Assembly: GCA_019636815.1 (NCBI GenBank)
Contig: JAHBWT010000039.1
Location: 1 to 37,732 of the forward strand
DNA from: Nitrospira sp.
Lineage (GTDB): Bacteria > Nitrospirota > Nitrospiria > Nitrospirales > Nitrospiraceae
DNA length: 37,732 nucleotides
Direction: 5' to 3'
Shown one piece after another: positions 23,710 through 32,386 of the stretch (position 1 is the first letter of the stretch; the number at the start of each line of letters is the position of its first letter). The notes beneath the pieces are model-generated. The model had not been told where the DNA came from, searched no databases, and saw only the letters and a list, made by a program, of their open reading frames with translations. The position numbers and the translations under genes were made by a program.

Positions 23710-24066
23710 TCATGCCGCCTTCTTGGTCGGAGCCGTCTTCGGCTCCGCCTGTTCGGTCTCAATCGTCGTAAGGACCTGCACAATCCCGGTATAGCCCTTC
23801 ACGCCTCGGAAGTGCTGCTCACAGGTGAGCAACACCGTCCCGATTGTAAGCTCCCCGCAATTTGAGCCAGTCCCAAAGGAAAACATTCTGGCAAAATAAT
23901 CCCCCTTAGCCAGGAGGTTCCCATGCGGCACTCGCGGTTTGGACGTGCGAATTCCTTGCACTCGCAGGCGCGCCCAGACTTTGCGATGGCCTTCGCCAAG
24001 AAAGGGAGAGGCGGCGAGCACCTGCTGGATGTGACTGCTCAACGCCTCATCGGTGTAGGAAGTCTT
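23710..24066 (-). pseudogene. IS3-family orfB remnant fused to a second transposase tail
   Basis: The frame begins TSYTDEALSSHIQQVLAASP and continues FLGEGHRKVWARLRVQGIRT-SKPRV, the N-terminal part of an IS3-family OrfB transposase. After about residue 45 the match ends well before the DDE catalytic core. The rest, ending EQHFRGVKGYTGIVQVL and EPKTAPTKKAA, looks like the C terminus of a different transposase joined in frame. No DDE residues can be assigned. It is a dead chimera of two insertion sequences. Confidence 0.7.
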
Positions 24067-24081
24067 GGGCCCTCGCGTGGC

Positions 24082-24405
24082 TCATCGCGTCGACCTCCCG
24101 GTGGCCAAAGGGGTGCCACCGCGTAACCGCTGGACCGCTTCCCGCGACAGTTCCAAGAGCATCGTCAAATCCCCGACCAGGGCCTTCAGCCGCGCGAGTT
24201 CGTCGTTGCGACCATCGGCGGCTCGGCTCTTCAAGCCCGCCTGGCCACTGGCCACGAACTGGTCCCGCCACTCGGACACCTTCGCGGCGGTGATCCCTGC
24301 TTCCCGCGAGACCAGAGCGAGATCATCGCCACGTACCACGCGCAGTACCACATCCATCTTCTTCCGTGAGGAAAACCAGCCTCGCTCCGCCTTCGATTTC
24401 GCCAT
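24082..24405 (-). CDS. IS3-family transposase OrfA
   Basis: The protein is 107 aa, starting MAKSKAERGWFSSRKKMDVV; GGAGG lies 5 nt before the ATG at 24405. It holds an HTH_28/IS3-type helix-turn-helix (SREAGITAAKVSEWRDQFVA) and a C-terminal leucine-zipper-like helix (DELARLKALVGDLTMLLELS). OrfA is normally joined to OrfB by programmed -1 frameshifting to make transposase. OrfA itself looks whole, but the downstream OrfB is truncated, so the element cannot move alone. It is the right-hand part of the foreign segment before recA. Confidence 0.82.
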   Translation of the reverse strand: MAKSKAERGWFSSRKKMDVVLRVVRGDDLALVSREAGITAAKVSEWRDQFVASGQAGLKSRAADGRNDELARLKALVGDLTMLLELSREAVQRLRGGTPLATGRSTR

Positions 24406-24584
24406 GGACACCTCCATTCATCAGGGGGCAGTATGCCCCAATGGTCTGTCCAAGAAAATCGTGGGGCGGAGGACGGGTGCCAAGCCACAGAATGGCGGCA
24501 CACTGATTTTGCATTTTTTTGTTCGTCTCGACCTCAGATGCTCTCATTCATGAGATCAGGCTAGGTTTCCCTTAGCCACTTGGG

Positions 24585-24590
24585 TATAAT
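24585..24590 (+). promoter_or_regulatory. Candidate -10 box upstream of recA
   Basis: TATAAT stands 40 nt before the recA ATG inside TTGGGTATAATCACCC. The matching -35 (about 24562, TAGGTT) is poor. I looked for a LexA-type palindrome (CTG-N10-CAG or GAAC-N4-GTTC) in the 130 bp before recA and found none. Confidence 0.5.
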
Positions 24591-24630
24591 CACCCAGTTT
24601 ATGTCCGTTCATTTCGTTTAGGAGAATCGT

Positions 24631-25716
24631 ATGTCCGAAAAAGACGATAAGAAGCGCGCGCTTGACCTCGCCCTTTCCCAGATTGAGAAGCAATACGGGA
24701 AGGGCGCCATCATGAAGCTGGGAGCCGAAGAGAAGGTCGACGTGCCGGCGATTTCTACCGGTTCGCTGACGCTCGACATTGCGCTTGGAGTGGGCGGCCT
24801 GCCGCGGGGACGAGTCATCGAGATCTTTGGACCGGAGGCTTCCGGGAAGACGACGATGACGCTGCACTGTATTGCCGAGGTGCAGAAGATGGGAGGTGTT
24901 GCCGCCTTTATTGATGCGGAACACGCGCTGGATCTCGCCTATGGCAAGAAGCTTGGCGTCCAGGCTGACGATCTCTTGGTATCCCAACCGGACACCGGCG
25001 AACAGGCGCTCGAAATTGCGGAGACCTTGGTGCGAAGCGGAGCGATCGATCTGATCGTGATCGATTCCGTGGCGGCGTTAACGCCGCGCGCTGAAATCGA
25101 AGGTGAGATGGGCGATTCCCATATGGGGCTTCAGGCGCGGCTGATGTCCCAGGCGTTGAGAAAACTCACGGCGGCGATTTCCAAATCGCTGACCACCGTG
25201 ATCTTCATCAATCAGATTCGCATGAAGCTCGGCGTGATGTTCGGAAATCCCGAGACGACGACCGGCGGCAACGCGCTGAAGTTTTACTCCTCCGTCCGGC
25301 TGGATATCCGTCGGATCGAGTCCATCAAAGAAGGCCAGGACGTGATGGGCAGCCGGGTTCGTGTCAAGGTGGTGAAAAACAAGATGGCGCCTCCATTCCG
25401 CCAAGCGGAGTTCGACATCATGTTCGCCGAGGGAATTTCCAAGGCCGGCGAGTTGGTAGATCTGGGCGTCGACAAGAAGATCATTGAGAAATCCGGGGCC
25501 TGGTATTCCTATAAGGGAGAGCGGATCGGACAGGGGCGCGATGCGGTTCGAGAGTTTCTGAAGAATAATGGCTCCACGGCGCGCGAGATCGAAGCGCGAA
25601 TTCGAGAAGCCGCCGGCGTTCCGGCTCGCGCTGAGAAAAAACCAGAAGCCAAGGAAGTCAAGGAAGACAAGCCTGTTGCGCGAAGCGAGGAAAAACGGGC
25701 GCATCGATCGCAGTAG
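24631..25716 (+). CDS. recA: Recombinase RecA
   Basis: The protein is 361 aa, the usual size. The P-loop GPEASGKTT is at residues 67-75. Other landmarks are the MAW-like region ([18 protein letters not shown]), Walker [11 protein letters not shown], loop L1 [10 protein letters not shown], loop L2 with [22 protein letters not shown], and a charged Lys/Glu tail. RecA forms filaments on single-stranded DNA, promotes strand exchange and activates the SOS response. AGGAGAATCGT precedes the ATG. recX follows after 4 nt. The cinA-thpR pair that often precedes recA lies 4 kb upstream, beyond the inserted segment. Confidence 0.98.
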   Translation: MSEKDDKKRALDLALSQIEKQYGKGAIMKLGAEEKVDVPAISTGSLTLDIALGVGGLPRGRVIEIFGPEASGKTTMTLHCIAEVQKMGGVAAFIDAEHALDLAYGKKLGVQADDLLVSQPDTGEQALEIAETLVRSGAIDLIVIDSVAALTPRAEIEGEMGDSHMGLQARLMSQALRKLTAAISKSLTTVIFINQIRMKLGVMFGNPETTTGGNALKFYSSVRLDIRRIESIKEGQDVMGSRVRVKVVKNKMAPPFRQAEFDIMFAEGISKAGELVDLGVDKKIIEKSGAWYSYKGERIGQGRDAVREFLKNNGSTAREIEARIREAAGVPARAEKKPEAKEVKEDKPVARSEEKRAHRSQ

Positions 25717-25720
25717 GGGC

Positions 25721-26227
25721 GTGAAGGGTCGCTCACGCGCAACCTCGTCGAGTCCGGACGATGCCCTCCGACTTGCCGTTCGCTTTTTAACATATAGGGA
25801 TCGGACGATCGTTCAAGTCGAACAGTTTCTCACCTCACGTGGCGTCTCGTCTCTCCAGGCCAAGCAAGCGATCCGCCGTTTATCGGATCTTCGCTATCTC
25901 GATGATGCGGCCTATGCCCGGCGATATGCTGAGAAGCGGTTGGTCTCCCGGCCGATGGGGCCGGAACGGCTGAAGGCGGAACTACAAGCGAAGGGAATCG
26001 CTGATCGTCTGGCCGACCGGGTGATCGCCGATGTCTTTCGAGCGGTCGATGAGGAGAGCGTGGCGCAGCAAGTTGTGAAAACCGCGCAAAGACCTGGCCG
26101 TCGGTTGACGTCGATTCAAATTGGGTCCCTGCTCCATCAACGGGGTTTCACTGAAGAGACGATCGATCATATAATGATGAAGTTCGGAATGAATGAGGAA
26201 TGTGCCCATGAAGAACAGTGCGACTGA
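25721..26227 (+). CDS. recX: Regulatory protein RecX
   Basis: The protein is 168 aa, built of RecX-type three-helix repeats: DDALRLAVRFLTYRDRTIVQ, VEQFLTSRG, then IRRLSDLRYLDDAAYARRYA and later VVKTAQRPGRRLTSIQIGSL and LHQRGF. RecX caps or disassembles RecA filaments. The frame is open from inside recA, but I chose the GTG at 25721, just after the recA stop, with AGGGG upstream. The end overlaps alaS by 20 nt, so recA-recX-alaS read as one transcript. The order recA-recX-alaS is widespread. Confidence 0.92.
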   Translation: MKGRSRATSSSPDDALRLAVRFLTYRDRTIVQVEQFLTSRGVSSLQAKQAIRRLSDLRYLDDAAYARRYAEKRLVSRPMGPERLKAELQAKGIADRLADRVIADVFRAVDEESVAQQVVKTAQRPGRRLTSIQIGSLLHQRGFTEETIDHIMMKFGMNEECAHEEQCD

Positions 26228-28841
26228 GCTCCGGCGTGCGTTTATTCGCTACTTTGAGCGGCACGGCCACCAGGCCGTTCCCAGCTCCGCTCTCATTCCA
26301 CAGGCTGATCCGACTCTGCTGTTCACCAATGCCGGGATGAATCAGTTCAAGCGGGTGTTTCTCGGCGAAGAAGCGCGCGCGTACAAGCGAGCCGCGACCG
26401 TGCAAAAATGCCTGCGGGCCGGTGGGAAGCACAACGATCTTGAAAACGTCGGATACACGAGGCGGCACCACACGTTTTTCGAGATGCTCGGAAATTTTTC
26501 GTTCGGCGACTATTTCAAGGAAGAGGCCATCCGGTTCGGATGGGAGTTCTTGACCGACACCGTCGGATTGTCGAAGGACCGGCTCTGGGTGACGATCTTC
26601 CGCGAGGATGAAGAAGCGGACCGGTTGTGGAAGAAGGTTGGTGTTCCGGCATCCCGTATCGTGCGGTGCGACGAAAAAGACAATTTTTGGCAGATGGCGG
26701 ACACGGGTCCTTGCGGTCCTTGTTCCGAGATCCATTTTGATCAGGGGGCCGTGGTTCCGGGCGACGATCGACCGAATGGAGACGGCGATCGAGTCATCGA
26801 AATCTGGAACCTCGTCTTCATGCAATACAACCGGGATGCCGCAGGCACCCTTCATCCATTGCCGAAACCGAGTATCGATACAGGGATGGGGCTTGAACGA
26901 TTGGCGGCCGTGGCACAGGGCGTCTTGAGCAATTATGACAGCGATCTGTTCACGCCGCTGTTGATGGCCGTGGCGAAACGCGCTGGAATTCAGTGTGGCG
27001 ACAATGAGCAGACGGACCGCTCCATGCGTGTCATTACCGACCACTTACGCGCGGTCACATTCTTGATGACGGATGGCGTATTGCCGTCCAATGAAGGACG
27101 AGGTTATGTACTCCGCCGGATCCTGCGCCGCGCCGCGCGTCATGGACGACTGCTCGGGATCGTCGAACCGTTCTTATACGAATTGACGACATCGGTGGTT
27201 GAGCAAATGGGAGAAGCCTATCCCGAGGTGACACGCGCAGCGAGTACGATCACCGAGGCCACCCGTGGGGAAGAAGAACGGTTCATCGCGACGCTCGATC
27301 AAGGCTTGCCGATTCTCAACGATATGATTGAAAAGACCCGAGCGGTAGGAAAAACCGTCCTGGCAGGCGGGGACATCTTCAAGCTCTACGATACCTACGG
27401 GTTTCCAATGGACCTCATCACTGAAGCCTGCCGTGAGCAGGGGATGACCGTCGATGAACGCGGGTTTGATGCGGCCATTGAAGAGCAGCGGACGCGCGCG
27501 CGAAAGACCGGCGGGTTCGAGCAAGTCACGGCCCGTCCGGCGGTGGCGGAACTAGCCAAGAAGGTCGGCGCCACCTTGTTCGTCGGCTACGATCGGTTGG
27601 AGAGCGACAGCATTCTGCGTGCGATTCTCAAAAGCGAGCAATTGGTCAAGGAGGCGTCAGAGGGAGATGACGTGGAGGTGGCGCTGGATGCGACGCCGTT
27701 CTATGCCGAAGGGGGCGGACAGGTCGGAGACCGTGGGACATTGGTAGGTCCGGAAGGATTGGTGGAAATTACGGATACGACGAGGCCGGCGCCGACGCTT
27801 GTCTTGCATAAAGGCACCGTTCAGAAGGGGAAGATCCGCGAAGGCGAGCAACTGCATTTGGTCGTCAACGCGTCGACTCGCCAAGACGCCGCCCGTAATC
27901 ACACGGCGACGCATCTGGTCCATGCGGCGCTGCGCGATCTGCTTGGTCCCCATGTGAAGCAATATGGTTCGCTGGTGGGGCCCAACCGGCTTCGGTTCGA
28001 CTTCGCCCACTTCCGGCCGCTGTCATCCCGCGATATCGACGACATCGAATCGACGGTCAATGAAGAAATTCGCAAGAACGAGGCGGTGTGTGCTGAGGTG
28101 ATGAACATTCAAGATGCGGTAGCGAAGGGCGCCTTGGCCTTCTTCGGTGACAAGTATGGAGAGCAGGTGCGGGTCGTCAGCGTTGAATCGTTCAGCAAGG
28201 AACTTTGTGGAGGCACTCACGTTCGGCGGACAGGGGACATCGGACTTTTCCGGATCGTGTCGGAGGGAGGTGTGGCGGCCGGTGTCCGTCGGATCGAGGC
28301 CCAAACCGGCAGCGGGGCGTATGTACTGATGAAGAAGCTTGAAGCCGACGTCCGTGAGCTGTCGGATGTGTTGAAGGTGGGCCAATCCGAGTTGACCGCC
28401 AAGGCTCGCAAGCTGTTGGCCCAACTCAAGGACAAGGAACGGGAGTTGGAAGAGCTCAAGTTGAAAATGGCCGGTGGTTCGACGGCCGCTTCGACCACCA
28501 AGACCGTTGCCGGAGTGTCGGTGCATGTCCAACGGACAGACGGGCTCGATGTGAACGGCATGCGGACGTTGGCGGATCAGTTGCGGGATAAGCTGAAGAG
28601 TGGAGTGATTGCGCTGGGCGCTGCCTCCGGAGACGGGAAGGTCTCCTTGCTGGTCGTGGTGACCAAAGATTTGATCGGCAGGCTCAGAGCAGGTGAGCTG
28701 ATCAAAATCATGGCGGTCGAAGTCGGAGGAAGCGGCGGCGGTCGACCTGAAATGGCTCAGGCCGGAGGCAAGGACCCAGCCAAGCTTGATGCGGCGTTGG
28801 AAAAAGTCTTTGGCTTGGTCGAAAGGGCACTGCAGCGGTAG
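26208..28841 (+). CDS. alaS: Alanine-tRNA ligase
   Basis: The protein is 877 aa, full length for bacterial AlaRS. The N-terminal class II catalytic core starts MKNSATELRRAFIRYFERHGH with LFTNAGMNQFK and motif 2 RAATVQKCLRAGGKHNDLEN. The editing domain has HTATHLVHAALRDLLG and CGGTHVRRTGDIG, whose His and Cys bind zinc. The C-Ala region begins with a coiled coil (LKDKERELEELKLKM) and ends GGGRPEMAQAGG. The start at 26208 fits the family and has GAGGAA upstream; it overlaps recX by 20 nt. It charges tRNA-Ala and clears Ser/Gly mischarged tRNA. Confidence 0.97.
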   Translation: MKNSATELRRAFIRYFERHGHQAVPSSALIPQADPTLLFTNAGMNQFKRVFLGEEARAYKRAATVQKCLRAGGKHNDLENVGYTRRHHTFFEMLGNFSFGDYFKEEAIRFGWEFLTDTVGLSKDRLWVTIFREDEEADRLWKKVGVPASRIVRCDEKDNFWQMADTGPCGPCSEIHFDQGAVVPGDDRPNGDGDRVIEIWNLVFMQYNRDAAGTLHPLPKPSIDTGMGLERLAAVAQGVLSNYDSDLFTPLLMAVAKRAGIQCGDNEQTDRSMRVITDHLRAVTFLMTDGVLPSNEGRGYVLRRILRRAARHGRLLGIVEPFLYELTTSVVEQMGEAYPEVTRAASTITEATRGEEERFIATLDQGLPILNDMIEKTRAVGKTVLAGGDIFKLYDTYGFPMDLITEACREQGMTVDERGFDAAIEEQRTRARKTGGFEQVTARPAVAELAKKVGATLFVGYDRLESDSILRAILKSEQLVKEASEGDDVEVALDATPFYAEGGGQVGDRGTLVGPEGLVEITDTTRPAPTLVLHKGTVQKGKIREGEQLHLVVNASTRQDAARNHTATHLVHAALRDLLGPHVKQYGSLVGPNRLRFDFAHFRPLSSRDIDDIESTVNEEIRKNEAVCAEVMNIQDAVAKGALAFFGDKYGEQVRVVSVESFSKELCGGTHVRRTGDIGLFRIVSEGGVAAGVRRIEAQTGSGAYVLMKKLEADVRELSDVLKVGQSELTAKARKLLAQLKDKERELEELKLKMAGGSTAASTTKTVAGVSVHVQRTDGLDVNGMRTLADQLRDKLKSGVIALGAASGDGKVSLLVVVTKDLIGRLRAGELIKIMAVEVGGSGGGRPEMAQAGGKDPAKLDAALEKVFGLVERALQR

Positions 28842-28845
28842 AATC

Positions 28846-29430
28846 ATGCCTGGTCGTATTCTCGCGCTCGATTACGGCACGAAACGGATCGGCGTCGCCC
28901 TCAGCGACGAGTTGAAGTGGACGGCGCAGCCGCTTGAAACCTTCGAGCGGCGGACATTGGATTGGGATGTCGAGCATATCGCTGCGTTGGTGACGACCCA
29001 CGATGTGGAGCGGGTGGTCTTGGGTTTCCCGCTTCAGCTGGATGGCCGCGAGGGACCTGCCGTTCTGGCAATGCGAGAGTTTGCGGTGAAACTGGAAGCG
29101 GGGATCTCCGTGCCGATCGTCTTGTGGGATGAACGGATGACAACGAAGGCGGCGGAGGATCTTCTGATTATGGCCGACGTCAGCCGGAAAAAACGCAAAG
29201 GCGCGGTCGATCGAGTCGCAGCAGCAATACTCTTACAGAGTTATCTTGAGGCACAGGCCGCTTCGTCAACGGCGGCTGGAACGACACACGTTGTTGATGA
29301 GATGGAGCAGACGTGGACCACGGAGATTCCAGGCGATCAATCGTATGACGCTACGCGTACTCCTGATCGGAATCATCGCCGTCGTCGCGCTCGCCGCAAC
29401 GGCCGGCTATCAGATGATGCGATGGGCTGA
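28846..29430 (+). CDS. ruvX: Holliday junction resolvase-like RuvX/YqgF
   Basis: The RNase H-fold domain reads MPGRILALDYGTKRIGVALS, then VVLGFPLQLDGREG, VLWDERMTTKAAEDLL and KGAVDRVAAAILLQSYLE, covering residues 1-140, the usual full length. RuvX/YqgF takes part in 16S rRNA 5' processing and is linked to Holliday-junction metabolism. Here the frame runs on for about 54 more residues, Arg-rich and low in complexity (NHRRRRARRNGRLSDD), overlapping mltG by 86 nt. The tail looks like mltG sequence read in another frame, so it may be an accident of a lost stop codon. The start follows alaS by 4 nt. Confidence 0.92.
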   Translation: MPGRILALDYGTKRIGVALSDELKWTAQPLETFERRTLDWDVEHIAALVTTHDVERVVLGFPLQLDGREGPAVLAMREFAVKLEAGISVPIVLWDERMTTKAAEDLLIMADVSRKKRKGAVDRVAAAILLQSYLEAQAASSTAAGTTHVVDEMEQTWTTEIPGDQSYDATRTPDRNHRRRRARRNGRLSDDAMG

Positions 29431-30427
29431 AGGGCCCGTCCTTTCCGAGTCCGATCACCCTGTCAACAAAATCGTGGTGATCTCGGAAGGGGCGACGTTT
29501 CTGCACGCCGCTGCCTTGCTTGAACGTGAACAGCTGATCCGAAGTCGTTCCGCGTTTGTCATGCTCGGAAAGTCACAAGAGGCGGACCGCAAAATTCAAC
29601 CCGGGGAGTACGAACTCAATGCTGCCATGCCTCCGGCTGACATTCTTTCTAAACTGCTCGCCGGGCGAGTTCTCCTTCACGCCGTGACCATTCCCGAAGG
29701 ATATACCGTCAATCAAATCGCCGATGTCCTGGAAGAACAGCGGATTACGAGCCGTGCGGAGTTTCTCCGTCTGGCGTCGGATAAGTCCTTCATCAAGACT
29801 CTCGGAATTTCTGCAGAAACCGTTGAAGGGTACTTATTTCCAGACACCTATCGCTTTGCCAGAGGCACGCCGGCCAAGGATGTCGTGCGAACGATGGTGG
29901 ATCAACTCGGACGCGTTATGACCGAGGAGTGGCAGACGCGAGCGAAGGGTATGAACTTGACGATCCATCAAGTTCTCACACTGGCCTCGGTGATTGAAAA
30001 AGAAACCGGTTCGGGAGATGAACGGCCTCACATTTCATCTGTCTTCCATAATCGATTGAAAAAACGCATTCCCCTGCAAAGCGACCCAACCGTGATCTAC
30101 GGGTTGCCGAATTTCGATGGGAACCTCCGCAAAAATGATCTTTCGCATCCCAGCCCCTACAATACCTATCGCTGGGCGGGTTTGCCGCCTGGCCCGATTG
30201 CCAGTCCTGGGGCTGACTCGATCCGTGCAGCCCTGTATCCGGCCACATGCAAATATCTCTATTTTGTATCGAGGAACGACGGAACGCATCATTTTTCGGC
30301 CACTCTGATGGAGCATAATCGTGCCGTCGAAAAGTACCAAAAGCTGCCGTTTCGACGGAAAACTTCTTCGCAAACATCCGTTGCTCCAGGCGAGAACAAT
30401 CTGATCCATAGGAAAGGAGTCTCGTAG
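29345..30427 (+). CDS. mltG: Endolytic murein transglycosylase MltG
   Basis: The protein is 360 aa. A single N-terminal membrane helix (about residues 4-22) leads to a periplasmic LysM-like part and the YceG domain. The catalytic Glu is expected at residue 218 in ASVIEKETG; HISSVFHNRLKKRIPLQSDP and YNTYRWAGLPPGPIASPG are family hallmarks. MltG cuts nascent peptidoglycan and sets glycan chain length. I chose the ATG at 29345, which gives a proper membrane anchor; the frame upstream of it is not membrane-like. It overlaps the ruvX tail and precedes deoC by 3 nt. Confidence 0.95.
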   Translation: MTLRVLLIGIIAVVALAATAGYQMMRWAEGPVLSESDHPVNKIVVISEGATFLHAAALLEREQLIRSRSAFVMLGKSQEADRKIQPGEYELNAAMPPADILSKLLAGRVLLHAVTIPEGYTVNQIADVLEEQRITSRAEFLRLASDKSFIKTLGISAETVEGYLFPDTYRFARGTPAKDVVRTMVDQLGRVMTEEWQTRAKGMNLTIHQVLTLASVIEKETGSGDERPHISSVFHNRLKKRIPLQSDPTVIYGLPNFDGNLRKNDLSHPSPYNTYRWAGLPPGPIASPGADSIRAALYPATCKYLYFVSRNDGTHHFSATLMEHNRAVEKYQKLPFRRKTSSQTSVAPGENNLIHRKGVS

Positions 30428-30430
30428 AAA

Positions 30431-31093
30431 ATGTCTGCCTGGAACCTGCCGTCTCTCATCGATCACACGGTCTTGAGACCCGATGCTTCAAAAGCTGATG
30501 TGCTTCGGCTGTGCCGGGAAGCGAGGGACTATGGCTTCTCCGTCATTTTTGTTCCGCCATGCTATATCGATGAGGCGGTCGAGGCGGTAGCGGATACGGT
30601 AATTCAGGTCGGCATTCCGATTGGGTTCCCCTTGGGCGGACACACCACCAAGACCAAGGTTGCTGAAGCCGTCGAAGCAGTCGCTCGTGGTGCACGAGTC
30701 TTGGACATGGTTCTCAACATCAGTCGTCTGAAATCAGGAGACCTTGGTGTTGTGCGATCGGACATTGCCGAAGTGGTGTGCTCGACACCCGGTGTCGAGC
30801 ACAAAGTCATCTTTGAGACCTGTTATTTGACACAGGAGGAGAAGCGAACCGCCTGTTATCTGGCAGTGGAAGCCGGGGCGGATTACGTGAAGACCTCGAC
30901 AGGTTTCGGCGCAGCGGGTGCAACGCTCCAAGATGTGCGGTTACTCAAGGAAACCGTCGCAGGACATGTAAAGGTCAAAGCGTCTGGCGGCATCCGCGAT
31001 TGGAAGACGACCCTGGCGATGCTGGAGGCGGGAGCCGACAGAATCGGCACCAGTGCAAGCCTCAAGATCCTTGATGAATGGCGCGTGGCATGA
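30431..31093 (+). CDS. deoC: Deoxyribose-phosphate aldolase
   Basis: The protein is 220 aa, a class I aldolase that splits 2-deoxyribose-5-phosphate into glyceraldehyde-3-phosphate and acetaldehyde. LIDHTVLRPDA starts the barrel, Asp92 lies in VLDMVLN, the Schiff-base Lys154 in DYVKTSTGF, and the second Lys in VKVKASGGIRD. AAAGGAG lies about 12 nt upstream, overlapping the mltG end. It is the last gene of the recA-mltG run: a strong terminator overlaps its stop codon. The deoB-like gene follows after the terminator. Confidence 0.96.
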   Translation: MSAWNLPSLIDHTVLRPDASKADVLRLCREARDYGFSVIFVPPCYIDEAVEAVADTVIQVGIPIGFPLGGHTTKTKVAEAVEAVARGARVLDMVLNISRLKSGDLGVVRSDIAEVVCSTPGVEHKVIFETCYLTQEEKRTACYLAVEAGADYVKTSTGFGAAGATLQDVRLLKETVAGHVKVKASGGIRDWKTTLAMLEAGADRIGTSASLKILDEWRVA

Positions 31094-31117
31094 TCCCGGC
31101 TCATGCCACTTTGTCTT
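31085..31117 (+). terminator. Rho-independent terminator after deoC
   Basis: GTGGCATGA (31085-31093) and TCATGCCAC (31101-31109) form a perfect 9-bp stem with a 7-nt loop, followed by TTTGTCTT. The deoC TGA stop codon (31091-31093) is part of the left arm. Confidence 0.85.
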
Positions 31118-31205
31118 AGGCCTCCCAGTCATAGGTCCTCTCGGATCCCGGTATCGGTTCCATACGTATCTACATCGCACTATGGCGATTGAGTAGAGTG
31201 CGCGC

Positions 31206-32363
31206 ATGATCAATCGGGTCATTCTTCTCGTCATCGATGGGTTTGGGATAGGAGCCTTGCCGGATGGCGCCGACTACGGCGATGCGGACGCCAACACACT
31301 CGCGCATCTGGCTGACACGGTTGATGGGCTGAGTTTGCCGAATTTCGAGATGCTTGGGCTTGGACATGTTGCGCAGATCAAAGGCGTGCGGACTATGGGT
31401 CAACCGAGCGGCTCCTTCGGCCGTCTGGCATTCGCATCGCCGGGCAAAGATTCCATCGTGGGGTACTGGGAAATCGGCGGGGTGATCCAGAGCGATGTCC
31501 GGGCGGTCTGCAGCTCCGGCGTTCCGGCCAAGATCATCGACATCGTTGAACAGATATTGGGGAGGAAATCGATCGGCAAGAGCGTCTCCTCGATGGGGGG
31601 GATGCTCCGCCGATATGGCAGGGAGCATATGACCACCGGGTCGCCGATGCTCTGGTCTGATGGGGGGAATACCTGTTTTCTGGCCATGCATGAGTCAATC
31701 ATGGCACCATTGGACTTCCATCAGCGATGTCGAGAAATTCGGAAATCGGCGAAAGATTCAGGTTTTCTCGTTCGTGTCGTTGCTCAGCCGGTCACCGGTG
31801 GGCACGATAGGCTTCGTCCGCACGTCGGACGGAAAGACTTTGTGATGGAACCACCGGGCTTGACGATGTTCGATGCCTTGAGCCGGTCCGGCCAGATGGC
31901 GATGGGAGTTGGGGAAGTCTATGATTTGTTTAGCGGCCGAGGGTTCACGAAAGCCTTTCCGGTTGCATCCGGAATAGAGGCGCTTGACGAGGTGATCGGC
32001 ATGCTAAGCAAGATGCCCCGCGGTCTTGTCTGTGCCAGCCTGGATCTGCTATCTGAAGATGCCGCACAAGCGGCCACGGCCGTGCAAGATTTTGATCGTC
32101 GTCTCCCGGATTTGTTCGAGAAGCTGCGTCTCGGGGATATGGTGATTGTGACGGGGGATCATGGGAGAGATTACTCGCTGCCTGGACGGACCTCCACCCG
32201 AGAGTATGTTCCGGTTTTCGTGACCGGCCCCAAGCTCGCGCAAGGGGTCGACTTAGGAAGCAGACCGACTGCCGCTGATGTGGGGCAGACGATCGCAGAG
32301 GCGCTTCGAGCTGAGAGGCTACTGGTCGGCGACAGTTTCTTGGATGCGCTCAGGCCGGGGTAA
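31206..32363 (+). CDS. Phosphopentomutase-like protein (divergent DeoB)
   Basis: The protein is 385 aa of the alkaline phosphatase superfamily. It begins VILLVIDGFGIGALPDGADY and keeps GKDSIVGYWEIGG, PPGLTMFDAL, TGDHGRD and TREYVPVFVTGP, so it is clearly DeoB-like. Yet the usual nucleophile Thr is Ser83, the metal-binding D-x5-H region (DFDSLYGH in DeoB) reads LDLLSEDA, with Asp285 at the His position, and the His of DHTREYVP is Ser330. Standard DeoB interconverts ribose-1- and ribose-5-phosphate. This one may use altered metals, another sugar phosphate, or be inactive. Residue equivalences are from memory. It sits between deoC and ridA. Confidence 0.8.
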   Translation: MINRVILLVIDGFGIGALPDGADYGDADANTLAHLADTVDGLSLPNFEMLGLGHVAQIKGVRTMGQPSGSFGRLAFASPGKDSIVGYWEIGGVIQSDVRAVCSSGVPAKIIDIVEQILGRKSIGKSVSSMGGMLRRYGREHMTTGSPMLWSDGGNTCFLAMHESIMAPLDFHQRCREIRKSAKDSGFLVRVVAQPVTGGHDRLRPHVGRKDFVMEPPGLTMFDALSRSGQMAMGVGEVYDLFSGRGFTKAFPVASGIEALDEVIGMLSKMPRGLVCASLDLLSEDAAQAATAVQDFDRRLPDLFEKLRLGDMVIVTGDHGRDYSLPGRTSTREYVPVFVTGPKLAQGVDLGSRPTAADVGQTIAEALRAERLLVGDSFLDALRPG

Positions 32364-32386
32364 CGAAGAACGAAAACGAAGAAGCC

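Larger units (their letters stand above)
23700..24480 (-). mobile_element. Degraded IS3-family insertion sequence
   Basis: The region holds orfA plus a truncated orfB and a foreign transposase tail. The limits are approximate: I could not identify a clean pair of terminal inverted repeats or a target-site duplication. A short related scrap of the same orfA lies at 35691-35748. Confidence 0.65.

Noticed and set aside
24500-24630. LexA operator before recA
   Set aside because: No CTG-N10-CAG or GAAC-N4-GTTC type palindrome was found; other SOS motifs cannot be excluded.
26148-27044. 298-aa frame on the minus strand opposite alaS
   Set aside because: It lies wholly over recX/alaS, has no recognisable domain and reads as the antisense of strongly conserved AlaRS sequence.
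28023-28847. 274-aa minus-strand frame opposite the alaS end
   Set aside because: Antisense shadow of the C-Ala region; no domain and no ribosome site.
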